Shown one piece after another: positions 42,968 through 52,801 of a stretch of DNA of 64,000 bases. The DNA comes from Thiothrix nivea DSM 5205. GTDB lineage: Bacteria > Pseudomonadota > Gammaproteobacteria > Thiotrichales > Thiotrichaceae. Both the position numbers and the translations under genes were made by a program. Numbering within the stretch: the first letter of the stretch is position 1; every line of letters begins with the position of its first letter. Below the pieces are notes generated by a model that saw only the letters and a list, made by a program, of their open reading frames with translations, ran no database searches and was not told where the DNA came from. The stretch spans positions 4,262,693 through 4,326,692 of the forward strand of contig NZ_JH651384.1 in the NCBI RefSeq assembly GCF_000260135.1, written 5' to 3'.

Positions 42968-44229
42968 TCACACGTTTCTACATTGACAACTTCAAATCGC
43001 TGGTCGATTTTGACCTTGAACTCGCCAAGTTCAACTGCCTGATCGGGCTGAACGGCGCGGGCAAAAGCACCGTGCTGCAAGCGCTGGACTTCGTAAGTCA
43101 TTGGATGACACAAGGCGGGGTCGAAAAATGGCTAGAACTGCGTGACTGGAATATGAAAGATGTCAAATCCAGCCTCACCAAAAACAAGCACATCAAAATC
43201 GTACTTGAGATCAAGCTCAACGATGGCACTAGTAACGCAAACTTCCGTTGGGAGGCAACCTTTAACCCCGGAAAAATGTGCTGTATCAATGAAAAGTTAG
43301 TAGTCGTTGGTTTTCCAGTTTCTTTATTTGAATCAGATGGTAAACGTTATTCTATCTGTCAACTATATAATCAGAAACCTCTTACCGTATTTGAAAGTGT
43401 GAAATATGAGGAGTTTAATTTCTGCGGAAAATCAAGAGAAAAAAATTATTATAAGTGTGATTACTACAAAGATATTGATTTTGAATATCAGGGTTCACTT
43501 TTGTCTCAGTTAACCGACCACCGTCTAGGGGATTTTGTTCGGAGGTTTAAACAGGAACTCAGTCGACTACGTGCATTTGATTCATTTTCCCCTGACTGCT
43601 TGCGAGTTGCTGCAAAGAAAGATGAGCAAAATGACAAACAGGATATTGGTATCAACGGCACACAAATCGCCAAATTTATCCGCGATCTAAAGCAGGAAGA
43701 GAAAGATAGTTTGCTGAAAAGTTTGCAAGGCTATTATCCGCAGGTCACGGAGATTATCACCAAACTTAACCGTGCAACCGATAGCATTGAGCTGGAAATC
43801 GTCGAGCAATACAGCCCGGATTCCAAACCAGTCAGAACCAAAGCCGACCATATCAATGATGGCTTGTTGCGCACATTGGCACTGCTGGCGGAACAATACA
43901 GCCCGCTGGAAACCCTGCTATTCGATGAAATCGAAAACGGTATCAATCCCGAAGTCACGGAAAAAGTGGTGGATGCGCTGGTCAGTTCCCCCAAGCAGAT
44001 TATTGTCACCACCCACAGCCCCATGATCCTCAATTACATGAGTGACGAGGTAGCCAAGGAAGCTGTTACGTTGATTTACAAAAACAGTCACGGTCATACC
44101 CACGCTACACGCTTCTTTAATGTGCCATCAGCGGCTAAAAAGCTCACAAGCCTTGCGCCGGGTGATGCCATGCTGGACTTATACCTGCAAGAGGTAGCCC
44201 AAGAAGCGGAAGCCACCTATGCTCAATAA
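42964..44229 (+). CDS. ABC-type AAA ATPase (AAA_21-like) of a two-gene defense module
   Basis: 421 residues from ATG 42964. FYIDNFKSLVDFDLELAKFN, Walker A GLNGAGKST (~28-36), Walker B LLFDEIENGINPE and the His switch TTHSPMILNY are typical of OLD/RloA/AriA-like ABC ATPases. There is no zinc hook or SMC coiled coil. The middle (43260-43560) is clearly more AT-rich than its neighbours. It overlaps the next gene by 11 bp, and the pair resembles ATPase plus TOPRIM effector systems such as PARIS, but I cannot assign it to a named system. Confidence 0.85.
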   Translation: MITRFYIDNFKSLVDFDLELAKFNCLIGLNGAGKSTVLQALDFVSHWMTQGGVEKWLELRDWNMKDVKSSLTKNKHIKIVLEIKLNDGTSNANFRWEATFNPGKMCCINEKLVVVGFPVSLFESDGKRYSICQLYNQKPLTVFESVKYEEFNFCGKSREKNYYKCDYYKDIDFEYQGSLLSQLTDHRLGDFVRRFKQELSRLRAFDSFSPDCLRVAAKKDEQNDKQDIGINGTQIAKFIRDLKQEEKDSLLKSLQGYYPQVTEIITKLNRATDSIELEIVEQYSPDSKPVRTKADHINDGLLRTLALLAEQYSPLETLLFDEIENGINPEVTEKVVDALVSSPKQIIVTTHSPMILNYMSDEVAKEAVTLIYKNSHGHTHATRFFNVPSAAKKLTSLAPGDAMLDLYLQEVAQEAEATYAQ

Positions 44230-44941
44230 AATTGCAGTGACAGGGGAAGGCCCAACAGATATGGGGTGTTGCCGCAACCAGCAGCCTGATTGCACTGGTG
44301 ACGATTTTGAAGTGGGGGCAGTGGCACATTTGCTGTTTAAACTGGTTTACCACCATTTGCCTGAATGGAATGCCGATTTGCTGGATGCTGCTAATCCTGC
44401 CGCGCACATGAGTTTTGTGTTAGGCAGTTGGTTGGGGCAGCAAAGTAGTGCTAGACGCAAAATACGCCCTAGCACACGGGTCAAAAAAGGCTTTGTGGAA
44501 CACGCCCAACGTGCAGAAGCGTTAGCACAGTACGCTTTGAGCCATCAGCATGAACTGGCAGCTTATTTCCACGATACCGACCGGCTGGAACGTCAGGATT
44601 TGGTGGCGGCTATTGAAGAAGGTTTCCGCGCTGCTGAATTTGCCGAGCGCGGCATTGCCCTTGTGCCTAAACCGACTTCGGAGGCGTGGTTCATTTGTGC
44701 CACCAAGCCCCACCCTTACCAACATTGCCCCCAGCTTGAGGATGAGCTTTCTGGTAATGACCGCTCACCGCAACGCGCACCTAAAACGGTGCTGGGGCAG
44801 TACCTCCAGAACCCGGATTATACCCGCCATGACCTGAATGAGTTGGTCGGGCAGCTTGATGTTACCCGTATTGATATGCCCAGCTTTAATGAGCTGCGTG
44901 CCCAAGTCACCACTGCCATCACCGTTGTGTGTGGGCAGTAA
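44219..44941 (+). CDS. TOPRIM-like (DUF4276/RloB-like) effector protein
   Basis: 240 residues. VTGEGPTDMG with acidic Glu10 near the N-terminus, YFHDTDRLE (Asp119, Asp121) and PKPTSEAWFI (Glu155) have the order and spacing of acidic metal-binding motifs in TOPRIM-like nucleases. The assignment is by motif only. It overlaps the ATPase gene and is followed 17 bp later by pglX. I infer a nuclease effector gated by the ATPase. Confidence 0.65.
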   Translation: MLNKIAVTGEGPTDMGCCRNQQPDCTGDDFEVGAVAHLLFKLVYHHLPEWNADLLDAANPAAHMSFVLGSWLGQQSSARRKIRPSTRVKKGFVEHAQRAEALAQYALSHQHELAAYFHDTDRLERQDLVAAIEEGFRAAEFAERGIALVPKPTSEAWFICATKPHPYQHCPQLEDELSGNDRSPQRAPKTVLGQYLQNPDYTRHDLNELVGQLDVTRIDMPSFNELRAQVTTAITVVCGQ

Positions 44942-44958
44942 AGGAATCACCCAATCTC

Positions 44959-47900
44959 ATGAACACCGGCAAAATCAAAATCTACGCACCCGCTGCCCGC
45001 CGCGCTTTCATCGCCGCCGTTACCCAGCGCCTCAACCTGTTCGGCATCAGCGCCGACAAGCAGGGCAAGCTCAGGGTTGAGCCTGCCACGGTCACCGGGT
45101 CGGTGCTGCAAATCGGTGGGCAAAGCTTTGACGCCGGGCTGGCACGCCCGCGTGAGCGGCTGGTAGCGCGTGCCCAGGCACAGGGCATGACTTTCTTGGT
45201 GGAACAGGTGGCGTATACCTGGTTCAACCGCTTGTGCGCGATCCGCTTCATGGAGTTGCAGGGGTATCTGGAGCATGGTTTCCGCGTGCTGTCGCACCCT
45301 GAGCAGGCCAAGGGCTTTCAGGTGCTGGATCATGTGCCGGAAGTGGCGGCGGCACTGGGGCTGGACGTGGAACATCTGGTCGGGCTGAAACTCGCGGGCA
45401 ATCAGGATGAGGCGCTGTTCCGCGCGATGCTGCTGGGGCAGTGCCATGCGCTGCATCAGGCGATGCCGTTCCTATTCGAGGCGCTGGATGATGACACTGA
45501 ACTGCTGCTGCCGGACAACCTGACGCGCACCGATTCGCTGTTGCGTCCGCTGGTGGACAATATCCCGGAAGACGACTGGCAGCAGGTGGAGATCATCGGC
45601 TGGCTGTACCAGTTTTACATTGCCGAGCGCAAGGATGAGGTGATTGGCAAGGTGGTGAAAAGCGCGGACATCCCCGCCGCCACGCAGTTGTTCACCCCCA
45701 ACTGGATTGTGCAGTATCTGGTGCAGAACTCGATCGGGCGGCAGTGGTTGCAGACTTACCCGGCGTCCTCCCTGAAGGCGCGGATGCCGTATTACATCGA
45801 GCCTGCGCAACAGACGGCGGAGGTGGCGGCGCAACTGGCGGCGCTGACCCCGGAAAGCCTTGATCCTGAACAGTTGAAGGTGCTCGATCCGGCCTGCGGG
45901 TCGGGGCATATTCTGGTGGAAGCCTATCAGGTGTTGAAGGCGATTTATGAGGAACGCGGCTACCGTAGCCGTGAGATTCCGCAACTGATTCTGGAAAAGA
46001 ACCTGTTCGGGCTGGACATTGATGACCGGGCGGCGCAACTGGCGGGGTTTGCGCTGATGATGCTGGCGCGGGCGGATGACCGGCGCATCTTTACGCGGCA
46101 GGTGAGGTTGAATGTACTGGCGATGCAGGCTTCGCTGCTGTCTTCCGCCGCATCTTCCCCCCCATCCCCGGCCCTTCCCCCGCAAGGGGGGCAGGGAGCA
46201 GGAGCGGACTTGCCGGGTCTGTGGCGGGCGCTGAACCTGCGCGGTGACTGGCAGAAAGGTACGTCCGCCGATTTGTTTGGTGGCGGGCAGATGCAGCTTG
46301 CGGATGCCGCCAACGATCCGGTGTATCAGCTGCTGCTGACGCTGGTGGGTTTGTTCCGCGAGGCCAAAACCTTCGGCTCGCTGATTGACGTGCCCGCCAG
46401 GCTGCTGCCGGAACTGCAAGCCTTGCAGACCCTGCTGGAAGAGCTGGCGGAACGCGGCGACACCATGCAGCAACCCGCCGCGCGGACGCTGTTGCCGCTG
46501 GTGCGGCAAGCCATCATCCTTGCCCAGCGTTACGATGCCGTCGTCGCCAACCCGCCCTACATGGGCAGCAAGGGCATGAATGCCGACCTCAAAACCTTTG
46601 CAGGCAAACACTACCCCAACAGCAAGGCTGACCTGTTCGCCATGTTCATGGAACGCGCTTTCGAGCTGTTGAAAGCCAATGGCTATAACGCACAGGTCAA
46701 CATGCAATCGTGGATGTTCCTGTCCAGCTACGAAAAACTCCGCGAATCCCTGCTGGATACCCGCACATTCATCACCATGGCGCATTTGGGCGCACGGGCA
46801 TTCGGGCAAATTTCCGGTGAAGTTGTACAAACCACCGCATGGGTATTAGCAACGTCTCACCTTGCCAATTACCAACCTGTCTTTTTTCGCCTCATAGAGG
46901 GCAACGAAGAAGAAAAGCAACACGCCTTACTCGCCCGCGAAAATCGCCACAGTCATACCAAGCAAACCGACTTCAATAAAATCCCCGGTAGCCCTATTGC
47001 TTATTGGATCAGGGATAATGTTATTAATGTATTTCAATCTACGCAATTGCTTGGTAATGAGTCAGACGTGCGCCAAGGTCTTGCAACTGCGGATGATGAC
47101 AGATTTCTTCGTTATTGGAGTGAAGTAGGCTATAAGAAAATTGAATTTTATTCAGGCCAAGGTAGTAAGTGGTGTCCCTTTACTAAAGGGGGGGCTTTTC
47201 GTAAGTGGTATGGAAATAATGAATATATTGTAAACTGGCAAGATAATGGATTTGAACTTAAGGCATTTGAGCGCTCAGTCATAAGGAATGAATATACTTA
47301 TTTTGAGGAAGGTTTGACATGGACTTTAATTAGTAGCGGGTCAACAGCCTTTCGATTTGTGCCAAAAGGTTCAGTATATGGTCATAAAGGGCCATGTATT
47401 CAATCGAAAAAAAATCATCAAATTCTTTTGTTATTAAACTCTTGTGTTAGTAAGTATATTCTGAATATTTTCAGTAGCGGACTTGGATTTGAAGTTGGGC
47501 ATTTAAATAAATTTCCGGTTATTTTAAGAGACAACCAATTTTATTCTGACCTTATAAAAGTAGCCAAAGAAGATTGGGATTCGTTTGAGACGAGTTGGGA
47601 CTTTGCGGAGAATCCGTTGCTGGCGGCGAAGCGCGAGAGCGTGAAGCTGGCGTTTGACGCATGGCAGGCGGCGAACAAGGCCGCCGTGACAGAAATGCAG
47701 CAACTGGAGGAGGAGAACAACCGCCTGTTCATCGACGCCTACGGCCTGCAAGACGAACTCACCCCCGACGTACCACTGGAGCAAATCACCCTCACCGTCA
47801 ACCCCCGCTACCGCTACGGCGGCAACGCCAGCGACGCCGAACTCGCGCAACGCTTCCAGTCCGACACCTGCGCCGAACTGCTCAGCTACGCCATCGGCTG

Positions 47901-48627
47901 CATGATGGGACGGTATCGCACAGACCGCCCCGGACTGGTCTACGCCCACGCAGGCAATGCCGACTTCCAGAAGATTTATGGGGAAGGGGGTTCTTTCCCT
48001 CCGGATGACGACGGCATCATCCCCATCACCGATCAGGAATGGTTCGCCGACGACGCCACCAACCGCTTCCGCGAATTCGTGCGCGTGGTCTGGGGTGAAA
48101 CCCGCGTGCAGGAAAACCTCGATTTCGTCGCCATGAGCCTCACCCAATACGCGCTCAAGCCCAAACGCGACGAAAGCAGCCTCGACACCATTCGCCGCTA
48201 CCTCGCCACCCAGTTCTACAAGGATCACCTACGCACCTACAAAAAGCGCCCGATTTACTGGCTGTTCAGCTCCGGCAAACAGAAAGCGTTTGAATGCCTG
48301 GTCTACCTGCACCGCTACCACGAAGGCACCCTGGCGCGGATGCGCACCGAATACGTCACGCCCCTGCTCGGCAAATACAGCCACTACGCCGCACAACTCG
48401 AACAACAAGCCGATAGCGCCGACTCCACCGCCGAGAAAAACCGCCTGAAAAAGGAGTTGGTCGAACTGGAAAAACGCCGTGCCGAACTCCGCGCCTTCGA
48501 CGACCAGCTCAAGCACTATGCGGATAGGCGCATCAAGCTCGACCTCGACGACGGCGTGAAGGTGAATTATGGTAAGTTTGGGGAGTTGTTGGCGGAGGTG
48601 AAGGCGGTGACGGGTGGTAAGGAGTAA
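44959..48627 (+). CDS. pglX: BREX adenine-specific DNA methyltransferase PglX
   Basis: 1,222 residues from ATG 44959 (open frame from 44929). SAM-binding motif DPACGSGHILVEAY (~310) and catalytic NPPY (~530, VVANPPYMGSKG) identify an N6-adenine methyltransferase. It marks host DNA at the BREX site and is needed for phage exclusion. The segment 46980-47570, in the region expected to hold the target-recognition domain, is strikingly AT-rich compared with the rest. A palindromic repeat at 46154-46196 encodes a PALPPQGGQG insertion near residue 410 without breaking the frame. Confidence 0.95.
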   Translation: MNTGKIKIYAPAARRAFIAAVTQRLNLFGISADKQGKLRVEPATVTGSVLQIGGQSFDAGLARPRERLVARAQAQGMTFLVEQVAYTWFNRLCAIRFMELQGYLEHGFRVLSHPEQAKGFQVLDHVPEVAAALGLDVEHLVGLKLAGNQDEALFRAMLLGQCHALHQAMPFLFEALDDDTELLLPDNLTRTDSLLRPLVDNIPEDDWQQVEIIGWLYQFYIAERKDEVIGKVVKSADIPAATQLFTPNWIVQYLVQNSIGRQWLQTYPASSLKARMPYYIEPAQQTAEVAAQLAALTPESLDPEQLKVLDPACGSGHILVEAYQVLKAIYEERGYRSREIPQLILEKNLFGLDIDDRAAQLAGFALMMLARADDRRIFTRQVRLNVLAMQASLLSSAASSPPSPALPPQGGQGAGADLPGLWRALNLRGDWQKGTSADLFGGGQMQLADAANDPVYQLLLTLVGLFREAKTFGSLIDVPARLLPELQALQTLLEELAERGDTMQQPAARTLLPLVRQAIILAQRYDAVVANPPYMGSKGMNADLKTFAGKHYPNSKADLFAMFMERAFELLKANGYNAQVNMQSWMFLSSYEKLRESLLDTRTFITMAHLGARAFGQISGEVVQTTAWVLATSHLANYQPVFFRLIEGNEEEKQHALLARENRHSHTKQTDFNKIPGSPIAYWIRDNVINVFQSTQLLGNESDVRQGLATADDDRFLRYWSEVGYKKIEFYSGQGSKWCPFTKGGAFRKWYGNNEYIVNWQDNGFELKAFERSVIRNEYTYFEEGLTWTLISSGSTAFRFVPKGSVYGHKGPCIQSKKNHQILLLLNSCVSKYILNIFSSGLGFEVGHLNKFPVILRDNQFYSDLIKVAKEDWDSFETSWDFAENPLLAAKRESVKLAFDAWQAANKAAVTEMQQLEEENNRLFIDAYGLQDELTPDVPLEQITLTVNPRYRYGGNASDAELAQRFQSDTCAELLSYAIGCMMGRYRTDRPGLVYAHAGNADFQKIYGEGGSFPPDDDGIIPITDQEWFADDATNRFREFVRVVWGETRVQENLDFVAMSLTQYALKPKRDESSLDTIRRYLATQFYKDHLRTYKKRPIYWLFSSGKQKAFECLVYLHRYHEGTLARMRTEYVTPLLGKYSHYAAQLEQQADSADSTAEKNRLKKELVELEKRRAELRAFDDQLKHYADRRIKLDLDDGVKVNYGKFGELLAEVKAVTGGKE
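46154..46196. repeat. Palindromic repeat inside pglX
   Basis: A C-run block (CCCCCCCATCCCC) and CCCTTCCCCC pair with GGGGGGCAGGG; the CCCCC-GCAA-GGGGG core is at 46176-46190. It keeps the reading frame and lies between methyltransferase motifs, in a variable linker. Confidence 0.65.
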
Positions 48628-48630
48628 AGG

Positions 48631-50193
48631 ATGAAAAAATTACCCATTGGTATCAGCACCCTGGAGAAAATCATTCAGGATGATTTTGTCTATGTTGATA
48701 AAACGGTCCATATCCAGGAACTGACAAAAAAGCCCGGTTATTATTTCCTGTCACGCCCTCGTCGCTTCGGCAAGTCGCTACTGCTCGATACCCTGCACCA
48801 GTTATTCGCAGGTAATGAACCCCTGTTTCGCGGTTTGCATATCCACCCCCACTGGGACTGGTCGCTAGCCTACCCGGTTATCCGCCTGAGCTTTGGCAGT
48901 GGCATCCCCAAAAACAAGGCGGATCTGGACCGCAGTATTCAGCGGCAGTTACGCCGCAACCAGCAACTGCTGGGTGTTACCTGTACCTCTGAAAACGACA
49001 GCGTGGGCTGTTTTGCCGAGTTGATCCAGAAAGCCGCTGACCATTACGGTCAGCCGGTGGTGGTGCTGGTGGATGAGTACGATAAACCGATACTCGACAA
49101 TGTGACCGACGATGCCACCGCCACGGTGATGCGCAACGGCTTGCGCGACCTTTATTCGGTCATCAAGGATAACGACGCAGATATTCGCTTTGCCTTTTTA
49201 ACCGGGGTCAGTAAATTTTCGAAGGTGTCGATTTTCAGCGGGTTGAACAACCTCAATGACATTTCCATGGATACCCGCTACAGCGCCTTGTGCGGGTATA
49301 CCCAGGCGGAGCTGGAACATTATTTTGCCGAACACCTGCAAGGGGCCGATTTCCCGCTGATCCGGGAGTGGTATAATGGTTATGGCTGGCTGGGGGAGCG
49401 TGTTTACAACCCGTTCGATATCCTGCTCTTCATTGATAAGAACCGGGAATATTTGTCCTACTGGTTCAGCACCGGCACACCCACCTTTCTGGTGGAGGTG
49501 CTCAAGGCCCGCCATTTCCACTTGCCTGATCTGGAATCGGTCAAAATAGGTGCCAATGCACTGGAGGCTTTTGACATCGGCAGGATTGAACTGGTGGCCT
49601 TGTTGTTCCAGACTGGTTATCTGACGATAAAAAGCAAGGAAATCACCTTTGGCGGGCAACCCGAGTACACCCTGAGCTACCCAAACCGGGAAGTGCGCTA
49701 CAGTCTGACCCAGCATCTGCTGGAGAATTATTTGCTGGATCATTCGCAGGAGCGTCACTCAGTTTATCAGGCATTCCTGAAAAATGATTTTGCAGCCCTG
49801 GAGCGCCGTTTCCGCACCCTGTTTGACGAAATTGCTCATCAAAATCATACCAACAACCGGTTGGCTGAATACGAAGGTTATTATGCTTCGGTCATGTATG
49901 CCTTTTTGTGCTCACTCGGCATGGATACGCGGGCGGAAGAAAGCAGCAATAAAGGCCGGGTTGATATTGCACTGCGTTTTACCCTGCCCGATGGCCAGAA
50001 GCAGGTCTATATCTTTGAGTTCAAAATGGTGGAAGGTGATACCGGTGATGGTAGTGCGCTGGCGCAGATCCGAAAAAATGATTACGCCGCCCGCTACCGT
50101 GACGGGCAACAGCGCATTTTCCTGATTGGTATTGAGTTCAGCAAACAGGTGCGTAATATCGTTGGGTATCAGTGGGAGGAGGATCTTCCTTGA
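48631..50193 (+). CDS. AAA-ATPase-like / PD-(D/E)XK nuclease-like protein inserted in BREX
   Basis: 520 residues. N-terminal KLPIGISTLEKIIQDDFVYV, DKT and FLSRPRRFGKSLLLDTL (Walker A-like) plus VVLVDEYDKPILDN identify the AAA-ATPase-like family; the C-terminal GRVDIALRF ... VYIFEFKMVEG fits its PD-(D/E)XK domain. The family is widespread and poorly characterised. It starts 3 bp after the pglX stop and its TGA overlaps the TTG start of pglZ, so it is translationally part of the operon. Not a core type 1 BREX gene; probably a cargo nuclease. Confidence 0.85.
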   Translation: MKKLPIGISTLEKIIQDDFVYVDKTVHIQELTKKPGYYFLSRPRRFGKSLLLDTLHQLFAGNEPLFRGLHIHPHWDWSLAYPVIRLSFGSGIPKNKADLDRSIQRQLRRNQQLLGVTCTSENDSVGCFAELIQKAADHYGQPVVVLVDEYDKPILDNVTDDATATVMRNGLRDLYSVIKDNDADIRFAFLTGVSKFSKVSIFSGLNNLNDISMDTRYSALCGYTQAELEHYFAEHLQGADFPLIREWYNGYGWLGERVYNPFDILLFIDKNREYLSYWFSTGTPTFLVEVLKARHFHLPDLESVKIGANALEAFDIGRIELVALLFQTGYLTIKSKEITFGGQPEYTLSYPNREVRYSLTQHLLENYLLDHSQERHSVYQAFLKNDFAALERRFRTLFDEIAHQNHTNNRLAEYEGYYASVMYAFLCSLGMDTRAEESSNKGRVDIALRFTLPDGQKQVYIFEFKMVEGDTGDGSALAQIRKNDYAARYRDGQQRIFLIGIEFSKQVRNIVGYQWEEDLP

Positions 50194-52790
50194 ATCTCGA
50201 CCAGCTCACCCAAGGCATCCTCGCCAAGTTTGCCAACCACCGCATCGTGTTCTGGCACGACCCGGAACAAAGCTTCCAATCCGACCTGCCAGCCCTGGCG
50301 CTGGATGGAATAGCTCTGCTGGACATGCAGGGCCGCTCCCTGTTCGAGACCAAAAAACGCATCGAACTGGATGAGCCGGAGCAGCGTTTCCTGCTGTATT
50401 TTCCCTACGCCGAACCTGAGCCGGAAAAGGATTGGCTGCTGGATATGCGCCTCTACAGCGAGCAGTTCTTTGCTGACGCCAGTTCCATGCTGCTGCATGA
50501 GCTGGGCATTCCCAAAATGGGGCTGCGCACCCACATCCGCGCACGTTCCGGATTCTTCAACAAGAAAAATACGGCTGCCCTGAAAAAGCTGGTAACGGAA
50601 AACGAAGATGAGTTGTCACTCGACCGCAAGATGATGGCTGTGCTGCTCAAGGCGGATTCGGCGGAACTGGCGGATATTCTTCTCAGCCTGTTGAAAGACT
50701 ATGCGCAGGTATTGGAAGCCGGTACAGATACCGCCAGGCTACCCAGCATGGCCTTGTTGCATAAGCACGGGCTGCCAGATTCCTTGTGGGCACTGTTACA
50801 AGCCGAATTCAGCTATCAGGCCAAGGAACCCTCCCTCACTGATTTCACCCTCAAGCTGTTCTGTACCGAGTTGTGGTCACAGATGGATAGCCTGGATCGC
50901 GACTGGTTGCTGCAAAACGTCCTCAAGACCGCCGCAGGCCGTTCAACCGCGCTGGCCTTGCTGGTTAACTGGCGGGATAGCCGGAGTTACTCGGAGCATT
51001 ACCAGACCATCGCCAGCGTGCTGGAGCGGCAACTGGAAATCAGCCGTCGTCTGGAAAATTGCACGCCTGACTATCTGGTATCCTGTAAAACCTTTGAGGC
51101 TGTCGAGCAGATCATTATCCGGGGGCTGGTTTCCGCGCTGCTGGAAGCAGACAAGGCGCTGGATCATGCTTACTTCGAGTCCGTGCTGTCAGAACGGCGC
51201 ACCAGTTACTGGCATCGGGTCAGGGATGGCTACTACGCCCATATCTACACTGCCCTGCAACAGGCCGAGCGGCTATTCGGTTTACGTCACTCGCACCCGG
51301 ACGGTTTCCACTACGCTTCCGCCCGCGATATGTTCATCGCCTATGCACAGGAACTGTTTGGTTTTGATCAGGCATACCGCCAGTTCAAATTCGCGGTCAG
51401 GCAAGTAGCCAACCAGGGTGGCGACATCCTGCGCCGCCTGGATGAGGCTGTTGAGAACCTCTACACCAACTGGTATCTATACGAACTGGGTCTGGCATGG
51501 GATCGGCATCTGGCCAGCGAGGAGCGCATGGCTAATTGGGTATTGTCGGGCGTACCTTCCCAGCAACAATTCTATGAACGGCAGATCAGAAGCCTGCTGG
51601 CTGGCAAACAGGTCAAGCGGGTCTTCGTGGTGATTTCCGACGCGCTGCGTTACGAGGTCGCGGAAGAACTGGCCAGCCTGATCAATGCCGAGAAGCGCTT
51701 CAAAGCCGAGATTGCCAGCCAACTGGGCGTGTTGCCAAGTTATACCCAGCTTGGCATGGCGGCGCTGCTGCCACACAAGCAACTGACCTACGCGAGTGGG
51801 CAAGCGGTGGTGCAAGTCGATGGACAGTCATCCGCTGGGCTGGAAAACCGCAACCGGATTCTGACGGCAGTTAACGGCATGGCCGTCAGCAGCAAGGATG
51901 TGATGGGCTGGAGCAAGCAGGAAGGCCGTGATCAGGTGCGCGATAAAGCGGTGGTCTACATTTACCACAACACCATTGACGACATCTGTGACAAGCAAGG
52001 CGGCGAAGACCGTACCCCAGAAGTATGCCGTGACGCCATTGCCGAACTCAATCATCTGGTTGGGCGTATCGTCAACAACCTCAACGGTAGCCGCATCATC
52101 ATCACCGCAGATCATGGTTTCCTGTTCCAGCAACAGGCGCTGGAACAAACTGGCAAGACGGAACTGAGCGTTAAACCCGTCAATACCATCGAGACCAAGA
52201 AACGCTATATCGTGGGCAGACAGCTCCCCACGTATGACGAATGCTGGAAAGGCCGGATTGCCGACACCGCTGACGGTGGCGATGACACCGGGTTCCTGCT
52301 GCCCAAAGGCGCACAGCGCTTCCATTTTGTGGGTGGCGCACGCTTTGTGCATGGCGGCGCAATGCTTCAGGAAATCTGTGTACCGGTGGTGCATATCCGC
52401 GAACTGGAAAAGGAATCCATTGCCCAGCATGAAAAACAGCCGGTCGGTGTGGTGGCGGCCAGCCAGCCCATCCGTTTGGTCAACAACATCGACAAAGTGC
52501 GTTTCATCCAGACTGATCCATTGGGCGAGCGTTACAAAGCCCGTAAACTGGAAGTCTACGTGCTGGATGCGATGGGGAATGTGGTTTCCAGCCGTGAGCC
52601 GCTCAGCTTCGACAGCACTTCCAGCGTGATGGAGGAGCGTATCCGCGAAGCCCGCCTGAAACTGGTGGGTTCCGGGTTTGACCGCCGCAAACAGTACAAG
52701 CTGGTGCTGGAGGATATGGACACCCGCACCCGCTACAGCGATTATGCCGTGACCATTGACCTGGCGTTTGGTCAGGACGACTTTTTCTAA
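50190..52790 (+). CDS. pglZ: BREX protein PglZ (alkaline-phosphatase-like)
   Basis: 866 residues from TTG 50190, chosen because GGAGGAGG lies ~8 bp upstream and the reading overlaps the previous stop (TTGA). N-terminus MNLDQLTQGILAKFANHRIV with FWHDPEQ is typical of BREX PglZ. The phosphatase-like core has VFVVISDALRYEVAEEL (~477-493) and IIITADHGFLFQ (~634-645). Members are metal-dependent nucleases in some BREX systems. Core gene of all BREX types. Confidence 0.95.
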   Translation: MNLDQLTQGILAKFANHRIVFWHDPEQSFQSDLPALALDGIALLDMQGRSLFETKKRIELDEPEQRFLLYFPYAEPEPEKDWLLDMRLYSEQFFADASSMLLHELGIPKMGLRTHIRARSGFFNKKNTAALKKLVTENEDELSLDRKMMAVLLKADSAELADILLSLLKDYAQVLEAGTDTARLPSMALLHKHGLPDSLWALLQAEFSYQAKEPSLTDFTLKLFCTELWSQMDSLDRDWLLQNVLKTAAGRSTALALLVNWRDSRSYSEHYQTIASVLERQLEISRRLENCTPDYLVSCKTFEAVEQIIIRGLVSALLEADKALDHAYFESVLSERRTSYWHRVRDGYYAHIYTALQQAERLFGLRHSHPDGFHYASARDMFIAYAQELFGFDQAYRQFKFAVRQVANQGGDILRRLDEAVENLYTNWYLYELGLAWDRHLASEERMANWVLSGVPSQQQFYERQIRSLLAGKQVKRVFVVISDALRYEVAEELASLINAEKRFKAEIASQLGVLPSYTQLGMAALLPHKQLTYASGQAVVQVDGQSSAGLENRNRILTAVNGMAVSSKDVMGWSKQEGRDQVRDKAVVYIYHNTIDDICDKQGGEDRTPEVCRDAIAELNHLVGRIVNNLNGSRIIITADHGFLFQQQALEQTGKTELSVKPVNTIETKKRYIVGRQLPTYDECWKGRIADTADGGDDTGFLLPKGAQRFHFVGGARFVHGGAMLQEICVPVVHIRELEKESIAQHEKQPVGVVAASQPIRLVNNIDKVRFIQTDPLGERYKARKLEVYVLDAMGNVVSSREPLSFDSTSSVMEERIREARLKLVGSGFDRRKQYKLVLEDMDTRTRYSDYAVTIDLAFGQDDFF

Positions 52791-52801
52791 GGCAGGCAAC
52801 A

